This document shows positions 34,789 through 43,198 of a stretch of DNA of 64,000 nt, piece after piece. Each line of letters starts with the position of its first letter. The first letter of the stretch is position 1. The notes beneath the pieces were generated by a model. That model was given only the letters and a program-made list of their open reading frames with translations. It searched no databases and was not told the DNA's origin. The position numbers were made by a program, and so were the translations under genes. Source of the DNA: Woeseiaceae bacterium (GTDB lineage Bacteria; Pseudomonadota; Gammaproteobacteria; Steroidobacterales; Woeseiaceae). The stretch covers positions 1-64,000 of the forward strand of contig JAQWOA010000004.1 in NCBI GenBank assembly GCA_029246105.1. The letters are read 5' to 3'.

Positions 34789-36606
34789 ATGAACACTGAT
34801 GATCTAGCGAATGCGCTTATTTCAGGTTTTCGCTCTGTCATTGCTCAACAAGAATATCTAAACCGCATAAATGTTTTTCCAGTAGCAGACAGCGATACCG
34901 GAACTAATCTCAGTCTTTCACTCAGCTCTGCCTTAGTTATTGTTGATAATAATAAGGAAAAGCACGTTGGTCCGATGCTTGTATCATTGGCAGACGCAAT
35001 GCTCGATGGTGCGCGCGGTAACTCTGGAGCAATTTTTGCTCAATTTTTTCAGGGTATTAGTGATTCTGCAGGTGAATTGACATATTTCACTACTGACACC
35101 TTTAGAGATGCCATAAATTTGGGTTCTGAATACGCTCACGACGCACTATCAAACCCACGCGAAGGTACCGTGCTATCGGTTATTCAGGCTTTCGCTAAAA
35201 GTATCACCCAGCTCACATCAGAAAACCCGGAAGCCGAATTCATAGACGTTATCAGTAAGGCTCAGGCCATAGTCGAAAAGGCACTTACTGAAACACCCAA
35301 ACAACTAAATATTCTCAAAAAAGCAGGCGTTGTAGATGCTGGAGCAAAAGGTTTTGCACTTCTCATCGGTGGTATGTCCGACTATCTTCAGAATGGAGTA
35401 ATCAAACCAATGCCAGAAATGGCTCTTCTGAATGAGGTCGAATCAGGAATTGAGATTTCCACTGACAATACCTCATCGCAATTCCGCTTCTGCACAGAAT
35501 GCCTAGTGACTGCAAGCGACATCGACCGAAGAAAATTACGAGAAGCTCTTGCTGGCCTCGGCGACTCAATTGTTTTGGCAGGCAGCAAACACAAGGCAAA
35601 GATTCATATTCATGTGGACAATCCTGACACCGTCTTTGGGGTTGCAAGACAATTTGGTGAGATTAGCGGAAAAAAAGCTGATGATATGCATCGACAACAA
35701 AGTGCAGCACATAATTCATCTAAAAGTTTTGTTGTTATTACAGACTCAGGTGCTGATATCAGTGACGAAGACATCGAGCGTCTTGATATTCATATGGTCC
35801 CATGCCGAATTCAATTCGGCAATCAAGGCTACCTCGACAAAGTGAGCATATCTTCAGCTGAGTTTTATGCAGAACTTAAAAATAATCCCCATCACCCAAC
35901 AACATCACAGCCCTCACCCGGTGATTTCCGACGACAATTCCAATTCCTAGCCAGTCATTTTGAGAATGTTCTTTCAATTACACTGTCTTCTAATGCCAGC
36001 GGAGCTTACGAAGGAGCAAAATTAGCGGCAAAGCGTAGCAAAGCGCCGGGGTATATTCATGTTGTTGATTCATTAAATGCATCAATAGGGCAAGGGCAAT
36101 TAACTATTCTGGCTGCCGAATGCGCAGCAGCTGGAATTAGTATTGATAAAACATTAAAAATTCTTGAGCGGGAAATTCCACAAACAAAGACTTTCGCACT
36201 TCTGTACGACTTAAGCTACGCCGTTCGTGGCGGCCGCCTTCCGCAATGGATTAAATTAATAGCCGACTTACTACGAGTAACGCCAATCATTTATATTAAA
36301 GCAAACGGACAACTTGGATTGGCAACATGCCTTCTCGGACGTGGCAACCGAATTAGAAGGTACGCTAAATTTATCAGCTCTCACTATAAAGATAACGAAA
36401 ATTTACAAATAGGCATTGGACACGCAATCTGCTCGAAAGATGCGGAAGAGCTGGCCAAGCAGCTCCGGAATAACATCGAATCAATTGATGAGTTGAAAAT
36501 TTGTGAATTAGGCCCTGGACTTGGTGCTCACGGCGGACCCGGAACACTAATTGTATCGACTCGTTCTGCAATATCAGATGATGGCCTCACCAGTGGGCCT
36601 AATTAA
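34789..36606 (+). CDS. Fused DAK2-DegV protein (fatty-acid kinase FakA-FakB type)
   Basis: The ATG at 34789 gives 605 residues; an earlier in-frame start would lie inside gspB. The N-terminal half is a DAK2/FakA-type kinase domain with NVFPVADSDTGTNL and GARGNSGAIFAQFFQGI, the nucleotide and metal motifs. The C-terminal part from about residue 310 is a DegV domain (VVITDSGADI, HHPTTSQPSPGDF, SNASGAYEGAKLA, YAVRGGRLPQWIK), which in FakB carries a bound fatty acid. In Firmicutes the two are separate subunits that phosphorylate exogenous fatty acids; here they are one chain. The substrate in this organism is inference. Confidence 0.9.
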   Translation: MNTDDLANALISGFRSVIAQQEYLNRINVFPVADSDTGTNLSLSLSSALVIVDNNKEKHVGPMLVSLADAMLDGARGNSGAIFAQFFQGISDSAGELTYFTTDTFRDAINLGSEYAHDALSNPREGTVLSVIQAFAKSITQLTSENPEAEFIDVISKAQAIVEKALTETPKQLNILKKAGVVDAGAKGFALLIGGMSDYLQNGVIKPMPEMALLNEVESGIEISTDNTSSQFRFCTECLVTASDIDRRKLREALAGLGDSIVLAGSKHKAKIHIHVDNPDTVFGVARQFGEISGKKADDMHRQQSAAHNSSKSFVVITDSGADISDEDIERLDIHMVPCRIQFGNQGYLDKVSISSAEFYAELKNNPHHPTTSQPSPGDFRRQFQFLASHFENVLSITLSSNASGAYEGAKLAAKRSKAPGYIHVVDSLNASIGQGQLTILAAECAAAGISIDKTLKILEREIPQTKTFALLYDLSYAVRGGRLPQWIKLIADLLRVTPIIYIKANGQLGLATCLLGRGNRIRRYAKFISSHYKDNENLQIGIGHAICSKDAEELAKQLRNNIESIDELKICELGPGLGAHGGPGTLIVSTRSAISDDGLTSGPN

Positions 36607-37242
36607 GTACTTTCCCTGATTACGCACATTATTCACCTGAAAACTTACCGGCCAAGCACGTAATTTGGGTGTTTCCCGGTCTGCATTTTCAAGATAGTCA
36701 GCTTTTCCAAATAACCAATCATCAGTAGCATCAGCAGGAAGAATTACTGGCATTCGATGATGTAATTGCAGCATAAAGTCATTTGCAGCAATTGTTAACA
36801 ATGCCGTTGTCTGCATCACCCCACCGCTTTTGTGATCTTTCCAATTCTCCCAAATTCCGGCCAATGCAAATGGCTCGCCACTCGCGAGAGATATAAAATG
36901 TGGTATTTTTTTATCCCCCTGTTTATGCCATTCATAGAAACCATCAGTGAGCACAACACAGCGACGATGCCTAAATGCGGAACGAAAAGATGGTTTCTCA
37001 GTTACAGTCTCAGCACGAGCATTAATCATACGATTTCCAATCATAGGATCTTTCGCCCAAGATGGTATTAATCCCCAACGTAACATCGTAAGTTCACGCT
37101 GTTGTCGGTTGTCGTTTCGAATTACGGCTATGTATTGAGTTGGTGCGATGTTGAAATATGGTTCAACTTTGAGTGAACTATCAACACCAAATGAAGCTAT
37201 TGTCGATTCACTAGGAGAATAAAAAGCGAAACGTCCACACAT
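36574..37242 (-). CDS. SRAP-domain protein (YedK/HMCES family)
   Basis: SRAP proteins cross-link to abasic sites in single-stranded DNA and shield them. The true start must be the ATG at 37242, because the N-terminal residues MCGRF put the catalytic cysteine at position 2 after methionine removal. That gives 222 residues with FNIAPTQYIAVI, MLRWGLIPSWAKD, INARAETVTEKPSFRSAF, CVVLTDGFYEWHK and HHRMPVIL, all family motifs. It follows the ABC-2 permease gene by 2 bp in the same direction, an unexpected operon partner. Its 3' end overlaps the convergent DAK2-DegV gene by 33 bp. Confidence 0.95.
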   Translation of the reverse strand: MCGRFAFYSPSESTIASFGVDSSLKVEPYFNIAPTQYIAVIRNDNRQQRELTMLRWGLIPSWAKDPMIGNRMINARAETVTEKPSFRSAFRHRRCVVLTDGFYEWHKQGDKKIPHFISLASGEPFALAGIWENWKDHKSGGVMQTTALLTIAANDFMLQLHHRMPVILPADATDDWLFGKADYLENADRETPKLRAWPVSFQVNNVRNQGKYLIRPTGEAII

Positions 37243-37244
37243 AC

Positions 37245-38018
37245 TTATTCGCGAATTCCAATGCCTTTTTTCATTAAAAATAAACTTACCGAGAACAAAA
37301 GGACTACAAATACAACGAGTATGGTATACGCATAAGTAATACTTATATCCGAGGTTCCTAATATTCCATATCGAAAAGCATTGACCATGTAAAGAATTGG
37401 ATTCGCCTTCGAAATCCCTTGCCAAAAATCTGGCAACATGGATATTGAATAGAATACGCCACCGAGATACGTAAGCGGTGTAAGCACGAATGTAGGCACA
37501 ATTGAAATGTCGTCGAATTTCTTAGCAAAGACTGCATTTATAAATCCGGCTAACGAGAAGACAATAGACGATAACAAAACAACAGATATCATAATGAAAG
37601 GGTGTGCAATCTCAAGGCGTGTGAAAAACAAAGCTATTATGGTAACCAATATTCCAACTAGCATGCCGCGTAATACGCCACCTGCAACATGACCAATAAT
37701 AATGCTTACATTCGACATTGGTGAAACCAACATTTCTTCAATGTACCCAGTAAATTTTGCGCCGAAGAACGAGGAAACAACGTTTCCATAGGAGTTAGTA
37801 ATCACAGACATCATAATCAGGCCTGGAGCAATGTACTGCATGTAATCGAAGCCATCCATGCTACCAATACGACGCCCAATTAGATTGCCGAAAATTATAA
37901 AATATAGAGTCATAGTTATAGCCGGCGGCACAATTGTCTGAATCCAGATTCGGAGTACCCGATTCATTTCCTTACGAATTACTGTGCGCACCGCAACCAA
38001 ATTAAGTTGAATATTCAT
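37245..38018 (-). CDS. ABC-2 type permease, YadH-like
   Basis: The 257-residue integral membrane protein has about six hydrophobic helices and the ABC-2 signatures NRVLRIWIQTIVPPAITMTLYFIIFG near the N terminus and VPTFVLTPLTYLGGVFYSI in the middle. It forms an exporter with the ATPase encoded upstream, whose stop overlaps its start by 4 bp. The pair resembles E. coli YadG/YadH, of unknown substrate. Confidence 0.92.
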   Translation of the reverse strand: MNIQLNLVAVRTVIRKEMNRVLRIWIQTIVPPAITMTLYFIIFGNLIGRRIGSMDGFDYMQYIAPGLIMMSVITNSYGNVVSSFFGAKFTGYIEEMLVSPMSNVSIIIGHVAGGVLRGMLVGILVTIIALFFTRLEIAHPFIMISVVLLSSIVFSLAGFINAVFAKKFDDISIVPTFVLTPLTYLGGVFYSISMLPDFWQGISKANPILYMVNAFRYGILGTSDISITYAYTILVVFVVLLFSVSLFLMKKGIGIRE

Positions 38019-38947
38019 ATATTGCCAGCCGGTTCGTATTTACCATCAACCAAACGCAAGAATAATTCCTCAAGACGATTTGCCTTATTCCGCATACTCA
38101 CCACTCGAATACCGTTTGCATTGAGCTGCTCAAATAAATCATTAATATTACGATCAGGGCCTTTCTCAACCTCGAGCTGGCAGTCGCTACGTAGTTTTGC
38201 CTTGAAGCCCACGAGAGACGGCGCTTGTTTCAGATCATCTGCCAAACTTAAGATCAGCACTTCTCGCTGCAACTTCCGCAAAACTGTACTCATTTTCGCA
38301 TCCTCGATTATTTTACCTTCATCGATAATGGCAATATGACGACAAAGCGATTCCGCTTCTTCCAGATAATGCGTAGTCAATATAATCGTAGTACCTGCTT
38401 CATTAATTTCTTGCAGGTAATTCCACATAGAGCGTCGAATTTCGATATCAACTCCAGCGGTCGGCTCATCAAGTATGAGTAAGCTTGGCTCATGCACGAG
38501 CGCTCTAGCAATCATTAACCTACGCTTCATACCACCCGATAAACTTAATGCAATGTCATCACGTCGGTCCCAAAGATGCAGTGCACGCAAATATTTTTCG
38601 ACGCGTTGACGCGCAACTTTTTCACTAATGCCATAGTAACCAGCATGATTAATAACAATGTTACCGACGGTGTCCCACAAATTGAGATTAATCTCCTGTG
38701 GCACCAGCCCAAGAAAAGACTTTGCAACTTCGTGATCGCTATCAATACTGTGGCCAAATATTTCTACTTGACCGCCTGACTTATTAACTAATGAACTAAC
38801 GATACCGATCGCTGTAGTCTTTCCTGCGCCATTGGGGCCCAATAACGCATAGAAATCACCAGCCTCGACATTCAGGTCTATACCTTTAAGGGCTTGATTA
38901 CCGTTATCGTATGTTTTTTTAAGATTTTTTATTGTTAGGGCATTCAT
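38015..38947 (-). CDS. ABC exporter ATPase, YadG-like
   Basis: Starting at the ATG at 38947 (MNALTIKNLKKTYDNG) gives 310 residues; an upstream ATG at 38968 adds seven residues without a better ribosome site. The domain has Walker A GPNGAGKTT, the signature LSLSGGMKRR, Walker B LLILDEP and the H-loop LTTHYLEEAE, followed by a C-terminal regulatory extension. It drives the ABC-2 permease YadH-like partner. It is divergent from nudC. Confidence 0.93.
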   Translation of the reverse strand: MNALTIKNLKKTYDNGNQALKGIDLNVEAGDFYALLGPNGAGKTTAIGIVSSLVNKSGGQVEIFGHSIDSDHEVAKSFLGLVPQEINLNLWDTVGNIVINHAGYYGISEKVARQRVEKYLRALHLWDRRDDIALSLSGGMKRRLMIARALVHEPSLLILDEPTAGVDIEIRRSMWNYLQEINEAGTTIILTTHYLEEAESLCRHIAIIDEGKIIEDAKMSTVLRKLQREVLILSLADDLKQAPSLVGFKAKLRSDCQLEVEKGPDRNINDLFEQLNANGIRVVSMRNKANRLEELFLRLVDGKYEPAGNI

Positions 38948-39066
38948 AAAGTTCGGTATTGTAACCATGACATCTCATGATCGTCACAACTTCTTCTCTG
39001 TCACTCACAGTAGGGTATTATCCATCGCTTAATTTTGACTGAAATAATAAGGAAGCGCCCCACTGT

Positions 39067-39963
39067 ATGGAAGACCATAATGTTTTTGCCGGTGCGTTTG
39101 TTGACCGTAACACACAAAGACGTAAAGACAGCCATTGGCTGGATACAGCGTTGCTGCATGAGAACACGCGCTTCATTCCAATCTGCGGTGATTACTTCCT
39201 AATTGGCGGTGATCCTCTGCATCTCAAGCTACTTGAACGACATCAGGTTGAATCTCTTCTCGAAGAACACAACCAAATTTTTATTGGTTTATTCCGCGGA
39301 AATCCCACGTTCGCGATCATGACAAATAAGGATAAAATAACTACATATAGAGAACTTGGAGAGTTACAAGATCTTCGATCTCTTGGCAGCGCAATACCTG
39401 CTGACGAGGCGAATCTAGCGGCCCATGCTCGTGGATTAGCGCTATGGCATGGATCGCAACAATTCTGTGGTCAGTGTGGCTCATCAACGTACTCTGATAA
39501 TGGGGGTAATTCCCGTCGCTGTATGAACATCGATTGCAATCGCGCAATATTTCCAAGAGTAGACCCTGCAATCATAGTTCTTGTCACTGATGGCGATCGA
39601 TGTTTGCTTGGCCGACAGGCTGGCTGGCCAGAAGGCCGTTACTCGACTATCGCAGGATTTGTCGAACCGGGCGAAAGCCCCGAAGATGCAGTTTGCCGGG
39701 AAGTATTCGAGGAGACCAATATTCGAGTTTGTGACGTTTGCTATAGCAGCTCTCAACCTTGGCCATTCCCCTCATCATTAATGCTTGGTTTTATTACCAA
39801 GACTGATGCTACAGTCACTCAAGAAATACGTCTGAATGATGGCGAACTGGAGGATGCCGCTTGGTTTACACGCAAGGAATTAACCTCCGGATTTCCCAAG
39901 CTACCGCTTAGAATATCAATAGCACGTAGACTCATCGACGGCTGGCTATCGTTAGAGGGCTAA
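39067..39963 (+). CDS. nudC: NAD(H) pyrophosphatase / RNA decapping hydrolase NudC
   Basis: NudC cleaves NADH and removes NAD caps from RNA. The 298-residue protein contains a four-cysteine zinc ribbon (CGQCGSS and CMNIDCNRAIFPRVDPA), the Nudix box GFVEPGESPEDAVCREVFEE, and the NudC-specific motif SQPWPFPSSLMLGF right after it. It is cotranscribed with the TANGO2-like gene that starts 9 bp downstream. Confidence 0.96.
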   Translation: MEDHNVFAGAFVDRNTQRRKDSHWLDTALLHENTRFIPICGDYFLIGGDPLHLKLLERHQVESLLEEHNQIFIGLFRGNPTFAIMTNKDKITTYRELGELQDLRSLGSAIPADEANLAAHARGLALWHGSQQFCGQCGSSTYSDNGGNSRRCMNIDCNRAIFPRVDPAIIVLVTDGDRCLLGRQAGWPEGRYSTIAGFVEPGESPEDAVCREVFEETNIRVCDVCYSSSQPWPFPSSLMLGFITKTDATVTQEIRLNDGELEDAAWFTRKELTSGFPKLPLRISIARRLIDGWLSLEG

Positions 39964-39972
39964 TAAATAAAG

Positions 39973-40740
39973 ATGTGCCTCGTTGTAATAGCATGGCAGA
40001 AATGCGCAGATTACCCACTGATTGTTGCTGGTAATCGCGACGAGTTCTATGAAAGACCAACCGAGAACGCACACTGGTGGCCTGACAATCCTAACCTTGT
40101 TGGTGGCCGTGATTTACAAGCCGGCGGTACATGGTTAGCAATACATCGCAATGGTCGCTTTGCGACAATTACAAACTTCCGAGATGCCAAACCGTCGTCC
40201 GAAAGGTATCGATCCCGTGGACATCTCATTACGGAATTTCTAAATAGTGAGGACTCACCAATCGATTACTTCAAAAGCATTAATGGGTCACTCTATGATG
40301 GCTTCAATTTACTCGCATCTGATGGCAAGACACTTGGATGGCTCTCAAATCGCGATGGCGATGTAAAAATCCTTAAGCCAGGAATTTATGGCCTAAGCAA
40401 CTCTCTTCTAAACTCGCCCCAACACAAGGTAAAGCGAAGTAAAACAGCACTTAATAAGCTAATCCAGAATAACAAGATAAATGAAAAAGAATTGTTAAGA
40501 TTGTTATACAACAAGGAAAGAGCAGTCACTGAAGAAATAAACTCTAACTATCTACCTTTCGCGGCCGCACATGCAATCAGCGCTCCCTTTGTTACCTTAA
40601 ATGACTATGGAACACGAAGCTCTAGTATCGTGTTATGCGACTCAAAAGGTTACTGGCGACTTCATGAGCGTCGTTTCAATAAGAGCGGCAATCATCGTGG
40701 TGATTCAGCTTTTGCATTTACAGTCGGAGAAGATCGATAG
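39973..40740 (+). CDS. NRDE/TANGO2-family protein
   Basis: The 255-residue protein starts MCLVVIAW, with the family's Cys2, and has the motif that names the family in VAGNRDEFYERP, then WWPDNPNLVGGRDLQAGGTWLAI and RFATITNFRD. Its human relative is linked to lipid and heme handling, but bacterial function is not settled. It follows nudC closely, and its stop lies 1 bp from the stop of the convergent esterase gene. Confidence 0.93.
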   Translation: MCLVVIAWQKCADYPLIVAGNRDEFYERPTENAHWWPDNPNLVGGRDLQAGGTWLAIHRNGRFATITNFRDAKPSSERYRSRGHLITEFLNSEDSPIDYFKSINGSLYDGFNLLASDGKTLGWLSNRDGDVKILKPGIYGLSNSLLNSPQHKVKRSKTALNKLIQNNKINEKELLRLLYNKERAVTEEINSNYLPFAAAHAISAPFVTLNDYGTRSSSIVLCDSKGYWRLHERRFNKSGNHRGDSAFAFTVGEDR

Positions 40741-40741
40741 T

Positions 40742-41422
40742 TCAAGAGTAAATTTTTGATAGCCAGTTGCTGATATCAACTATTTCTTGTGAACATATCG
40801 TATGCGCCATCGAATATTCATGCCAATCGACCCTATATCCAGCCCCAACTATTTTGTCGGCCGATGCTAATCCCCAATCAATTTTCAATACTGGATCAAA
40901 ACTACCATGTGCCATAAAAATCGGAAGATCTCTTCGACTTACAGCAGCATCTGCAGCATCCGGTAAAGCTATATAAGTTGATAACGCCATCAAACCAGCA
41001 ATGTTATAGCTCGTTCGCAGGGCCGTATTAATGGCGATCGCCCCACCTTGCGAGAATCCAGCAATAACGATCATTTCTTCTTTTATTCCACGTTCTATTT
41101 CCCGTCTAATTAAATCATGCAAAATGTCGCTGCTTTTCAACACACCGGCTCTGTCAATCCTCCCCTCTGAATCAAAACTCAATATATCGTACCAGGCACG
41201 CATAGCCATTCCGTCATTGACAGTTACTGGTTGTATCGGAGCATGTGGAAACACAAACCGTAATGGGGTATCTATCGATAAGCGAAGCTCGGGAACGATC
41301 GATTCAAAATCATGGCCATCCGCCCCCAATCCATGCAACCAGATAACACTGCCCTGAGGATTGTCGCCAGTAGTGATTTCAACAATGTCAGATGATTGCA
41401 AAATACGCCCCAAATTACTCAA
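40742..41422 (-). CDS. Carboxylesterase/phospholipase of the alpha/beta-hydrolase fold
   Basis: The 226-residue enzyme has the oxyanion stretch VIWLHGLGADGHDF, the nucleophile elbow GFSQGGAI with Ser, an acid residue in HGSFDPVLK and the catalytic His in MAHTICSQE. Size and motifs match the small bacterial carboxylesterase II / acyl-protein thioesterase family (EstB-like), which acts on short acyl esters. The physiological substrate is unknown. It is divergent from argR. Confidence 0.9.
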   Translation of the reverse strand: MSNLGRILQSSDIVEITTGDNPQGSVIWLHGLGADGHDFESIVPELRLSIDTPLRFVFPHAPIQPVTVNDGMAMRAWYDILSFDSEGRIDRAGVLKSSDILHDLIRREIERGIKEEMIVIAGFSQGGAIAINTALRTSYNIAGLMALSTYIALPDAADAAVSRRDLPIFMAHGSFDPVLKIDWGLASADKIVGAGYRVDWHEYSMAHTICSQEIVDISNWLSKIYS

Positions 41423-41456
41423 AGCGGCGCAGTGTAACGCAAAAAATAAAAATAAA

Positions 41457-41516
41457 GCGCATTAGTATTTGACTAAATATGTGCATTATGTTGAAATTAT
41501 GCGCATATTTATGCGA
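41457..41516 (+). promoter_or_regulatory. Array of four octamer half-sites upstream of argR, probable ArgR operators
   Basis: GCGCATTA (41457-41464) and GTGCATTA (41481-41488) are direct repeats, and TTATGCGC (41497-41504) and TTATGCGA (41509-41516) are their inverted counterparts. The second and third form a near-palindrome spaced by GTTGAAA-like sequence. They cover the 60 bp before the argR start, around a TTGACT -35-like hexamer at 41469-41474. ArgR normally binds paired palindromic ARG boxes, so autoregulation of argR and the operon is likely. The site assignment is inference. Confidence 0.55.
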
Positions 41517-41524
41517 GAAAGCCT

Positions 41525-41971
41525 GTGCCAATTACAAATCACGAAGAAAAATGCGAAGCACTCCGCCAATTATTAATGCAAGGCCCTGCCCAAACGCAAG
41601 GCAAGCTGGTCGATGCATTAAATGCTCTGGGTCATAATGCAACCCAGTCCAGTGTTAGTCGCAACTTGAAAGAGCTCGGCGCGATCAAGACGGCAGCTGG
41701 CTACGAGCTACCTATTGAAAACACTTCGGATGAAAATCATTTCGCCGAAGTTAAAGATTTGCTTCGCGCAATGTTTCCGGCGGGCCCCAACCTGCTTGTT
41801 GTTGATACAGAGATCGGTGCTGCACAGCGTGTTGCTCTAGCTTTTGATCGTTGTAATTGGCCTGAAATCGTCGGTAGCATTGGTGGCGATGATACCGTTT
41901 TTGTCGCAACTGAATCTGGTGTTGCACAAAAAAATATAATCTCAAGGATCGAGCACTCCGCTCGACTTTAA
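41525..41971 (+). CDS. argR: Arginine repressor
   Basis: The 148-residue protein has a winged helix N-terminal domain with the ArgR signature NATQSSVSRNLKELGAIK (about 39-56) and a C-terminal arginine-binding, oligomerisation domain (NLLVVDTEIGAAQRVALAFD, VGSIGGDDTVFVAT, with the conserved GDD). It starts with GTG at 41525 behind GCGAGAAA. It is the first gene of the arginine cluster, with argG starting 17 bp downstream, so it probably senses arginine and represses its own operon. Confidence 0.95.
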   Translation: MPITNHEEKCEALRQLLMQGPAQTQGKLVDALNALGHNATQSSVSRNLKELGAIKTAAGYELPIENTSDENHFAEVKDLLRAMFPAGPNLLVVDTEIGAAQRVALAFDRCNWPEIVGSIGGDDTVFVATESGVAQKNIISRIEHSARL

Positions 41972-41988
41972 CTTTTTCGGAGAGCGCA

Positions 41989-43197
41989 TTGAGTACAGAT
42001 AAATCACCTATAATTTTGGCGTTTTCAGGAGGCCTTGACACGTCATTTTGTGTTCCATGGTTAAAAGAGAACTATGGGCGCGATGTTATTACTGTTTGCG
42101 TTGATACTGGAGGCATTGACTTGCCTGCTGCTGTGGCGCTCAAAGAGCGTTCAATCGCATTAGGTGCGATTGAACATATTCTAATCGACGCAAAGCAAGA
42201 CTTTTTTAACACTGTTATCAAATACTTGATTGCCGGTAATGTACTGCGAGGTCAGGCCTATCCGCTGTGCGTCGGCGCTGAAAGAGGACTACAAGCAGAA
42301 AGACTAGCGAAGATTGCGTCCGAACGAGGTGCAACAACGGTTGCCCACGGTTGTACAGCAGCGGGGAACGATCAAGTGCGATTTGAGGTTGCCCTCAGAA
42401 CACTAAATCCTGGGCTAGAAGTTTTGGCACCAGTCCGTGACAACAACTGGGTTCGCGAGAACCAACTGGCTTACCTTAAAAAACATGGTTTGCCATTACC
42501 ATCTCAAGGATCTGCTTACTCAATTAACCGAGGTTTATGGGGTATAACCATCGGTGGCCAAGAAACACTGACATCAGAGTCATCGATTCCAGAGTCTGCG
42601 TGGGTTTTATCTTCGACTGCTTTTTCAAAGCCGCTTGTAGCATCTACTCATACCTTAGAATTCGTCAACGGAGTTCCAGCCGCTCTTGACAAAAGAGCAC
42701 TTGCGCCCGTTGAGCTTATTGAGCAACTCGAAACCCTTGCGGGCAGCTATGGTATCGGCCGAGGTATTCATCTTGGTGATACAGTTCTTGGAACCAAAGG
42801 ACGTGTCGCGTTCGAAGCACCAGCAGCGATCACATTAATTGCAGCACATCGTGAACTTGAAAAGCTGGTTTTAAGTGGTCAGCAGATACGAGTCAAAGAT
42901 AGTATATCTGCGATCTATGGAGATCTCGTACACGAAGGAAAGCAGTTGGATCTGGCTTGCGACGATATCGAAGCACTGCTGACTTCATCACAAAGACGTG
43001 TCAGTGGGGTTGTTACATTTACGTTAAGGCCGGGTCAGTTATTTATTGATGGATCTACCTCACAACACTCATTACTGGCCGCAACCAAAGGCGTATACGG
43101 TGAATCAGCTGGTGAATGGACCGCTGGCGATGCACTTGGTTATGCACGAATTCTATCATTGCCGGGCTCGCTCCAAACAAGAGCGGCGGAAGAATAA
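41989..43197 (+). CDS. argG: Argininosuccinate synthase
   Basis: ArgG joins citrulline and aspartate with ATP. The 402-residue protein has the PP-loop ILAFSGGLDTS (8-18), YPLCVGAERGLQAE, VAHGCTAAGNDQVRFE with the citrulline-site Asn, and the run YSINRGLWG. It begins with TTG 41989 behind GGAG. It is of the shorter class seen in arginine operons with transcarbamylases of the N-acyl type. The following gene starts one base after its stop. Confidence 0.96.
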   Translation: MSTDKSPIILAFSGGLDTSFCVPWLKENYGRDVITVCVDTGGIDLPAAVALKERSIALGAIEHILIDAKQDFFNTVIKYLIAGNVLRGQAYPLCVGAERGLQAERLAKIASERGATTVAHGCTAAGNDQVRFEVALRTLNPGLEVLAPVRDNNWVRENQLAYLKKHGLPLPSQGSAYSINRGLWGITIGGQETLTSESSIPESAWVLSSTAFSKPLVASTHTLEFVNGVPAALDKRALAPVELIEQLETLAGSYGIGRGIHLGDTVLGTKGRVAFEAPAAITLIAAHRELEKLVLSGQQIRVKDSISAIYGDLVHEGKQLDLACDDIEALLTSSQRRVSGVVTFTLRPGQLFIDGSTSQHSLLAATKGVYGESAGEWTAGDALGYARILSLPGSLQTRAAEE

Positions 43198-43198
43198 T

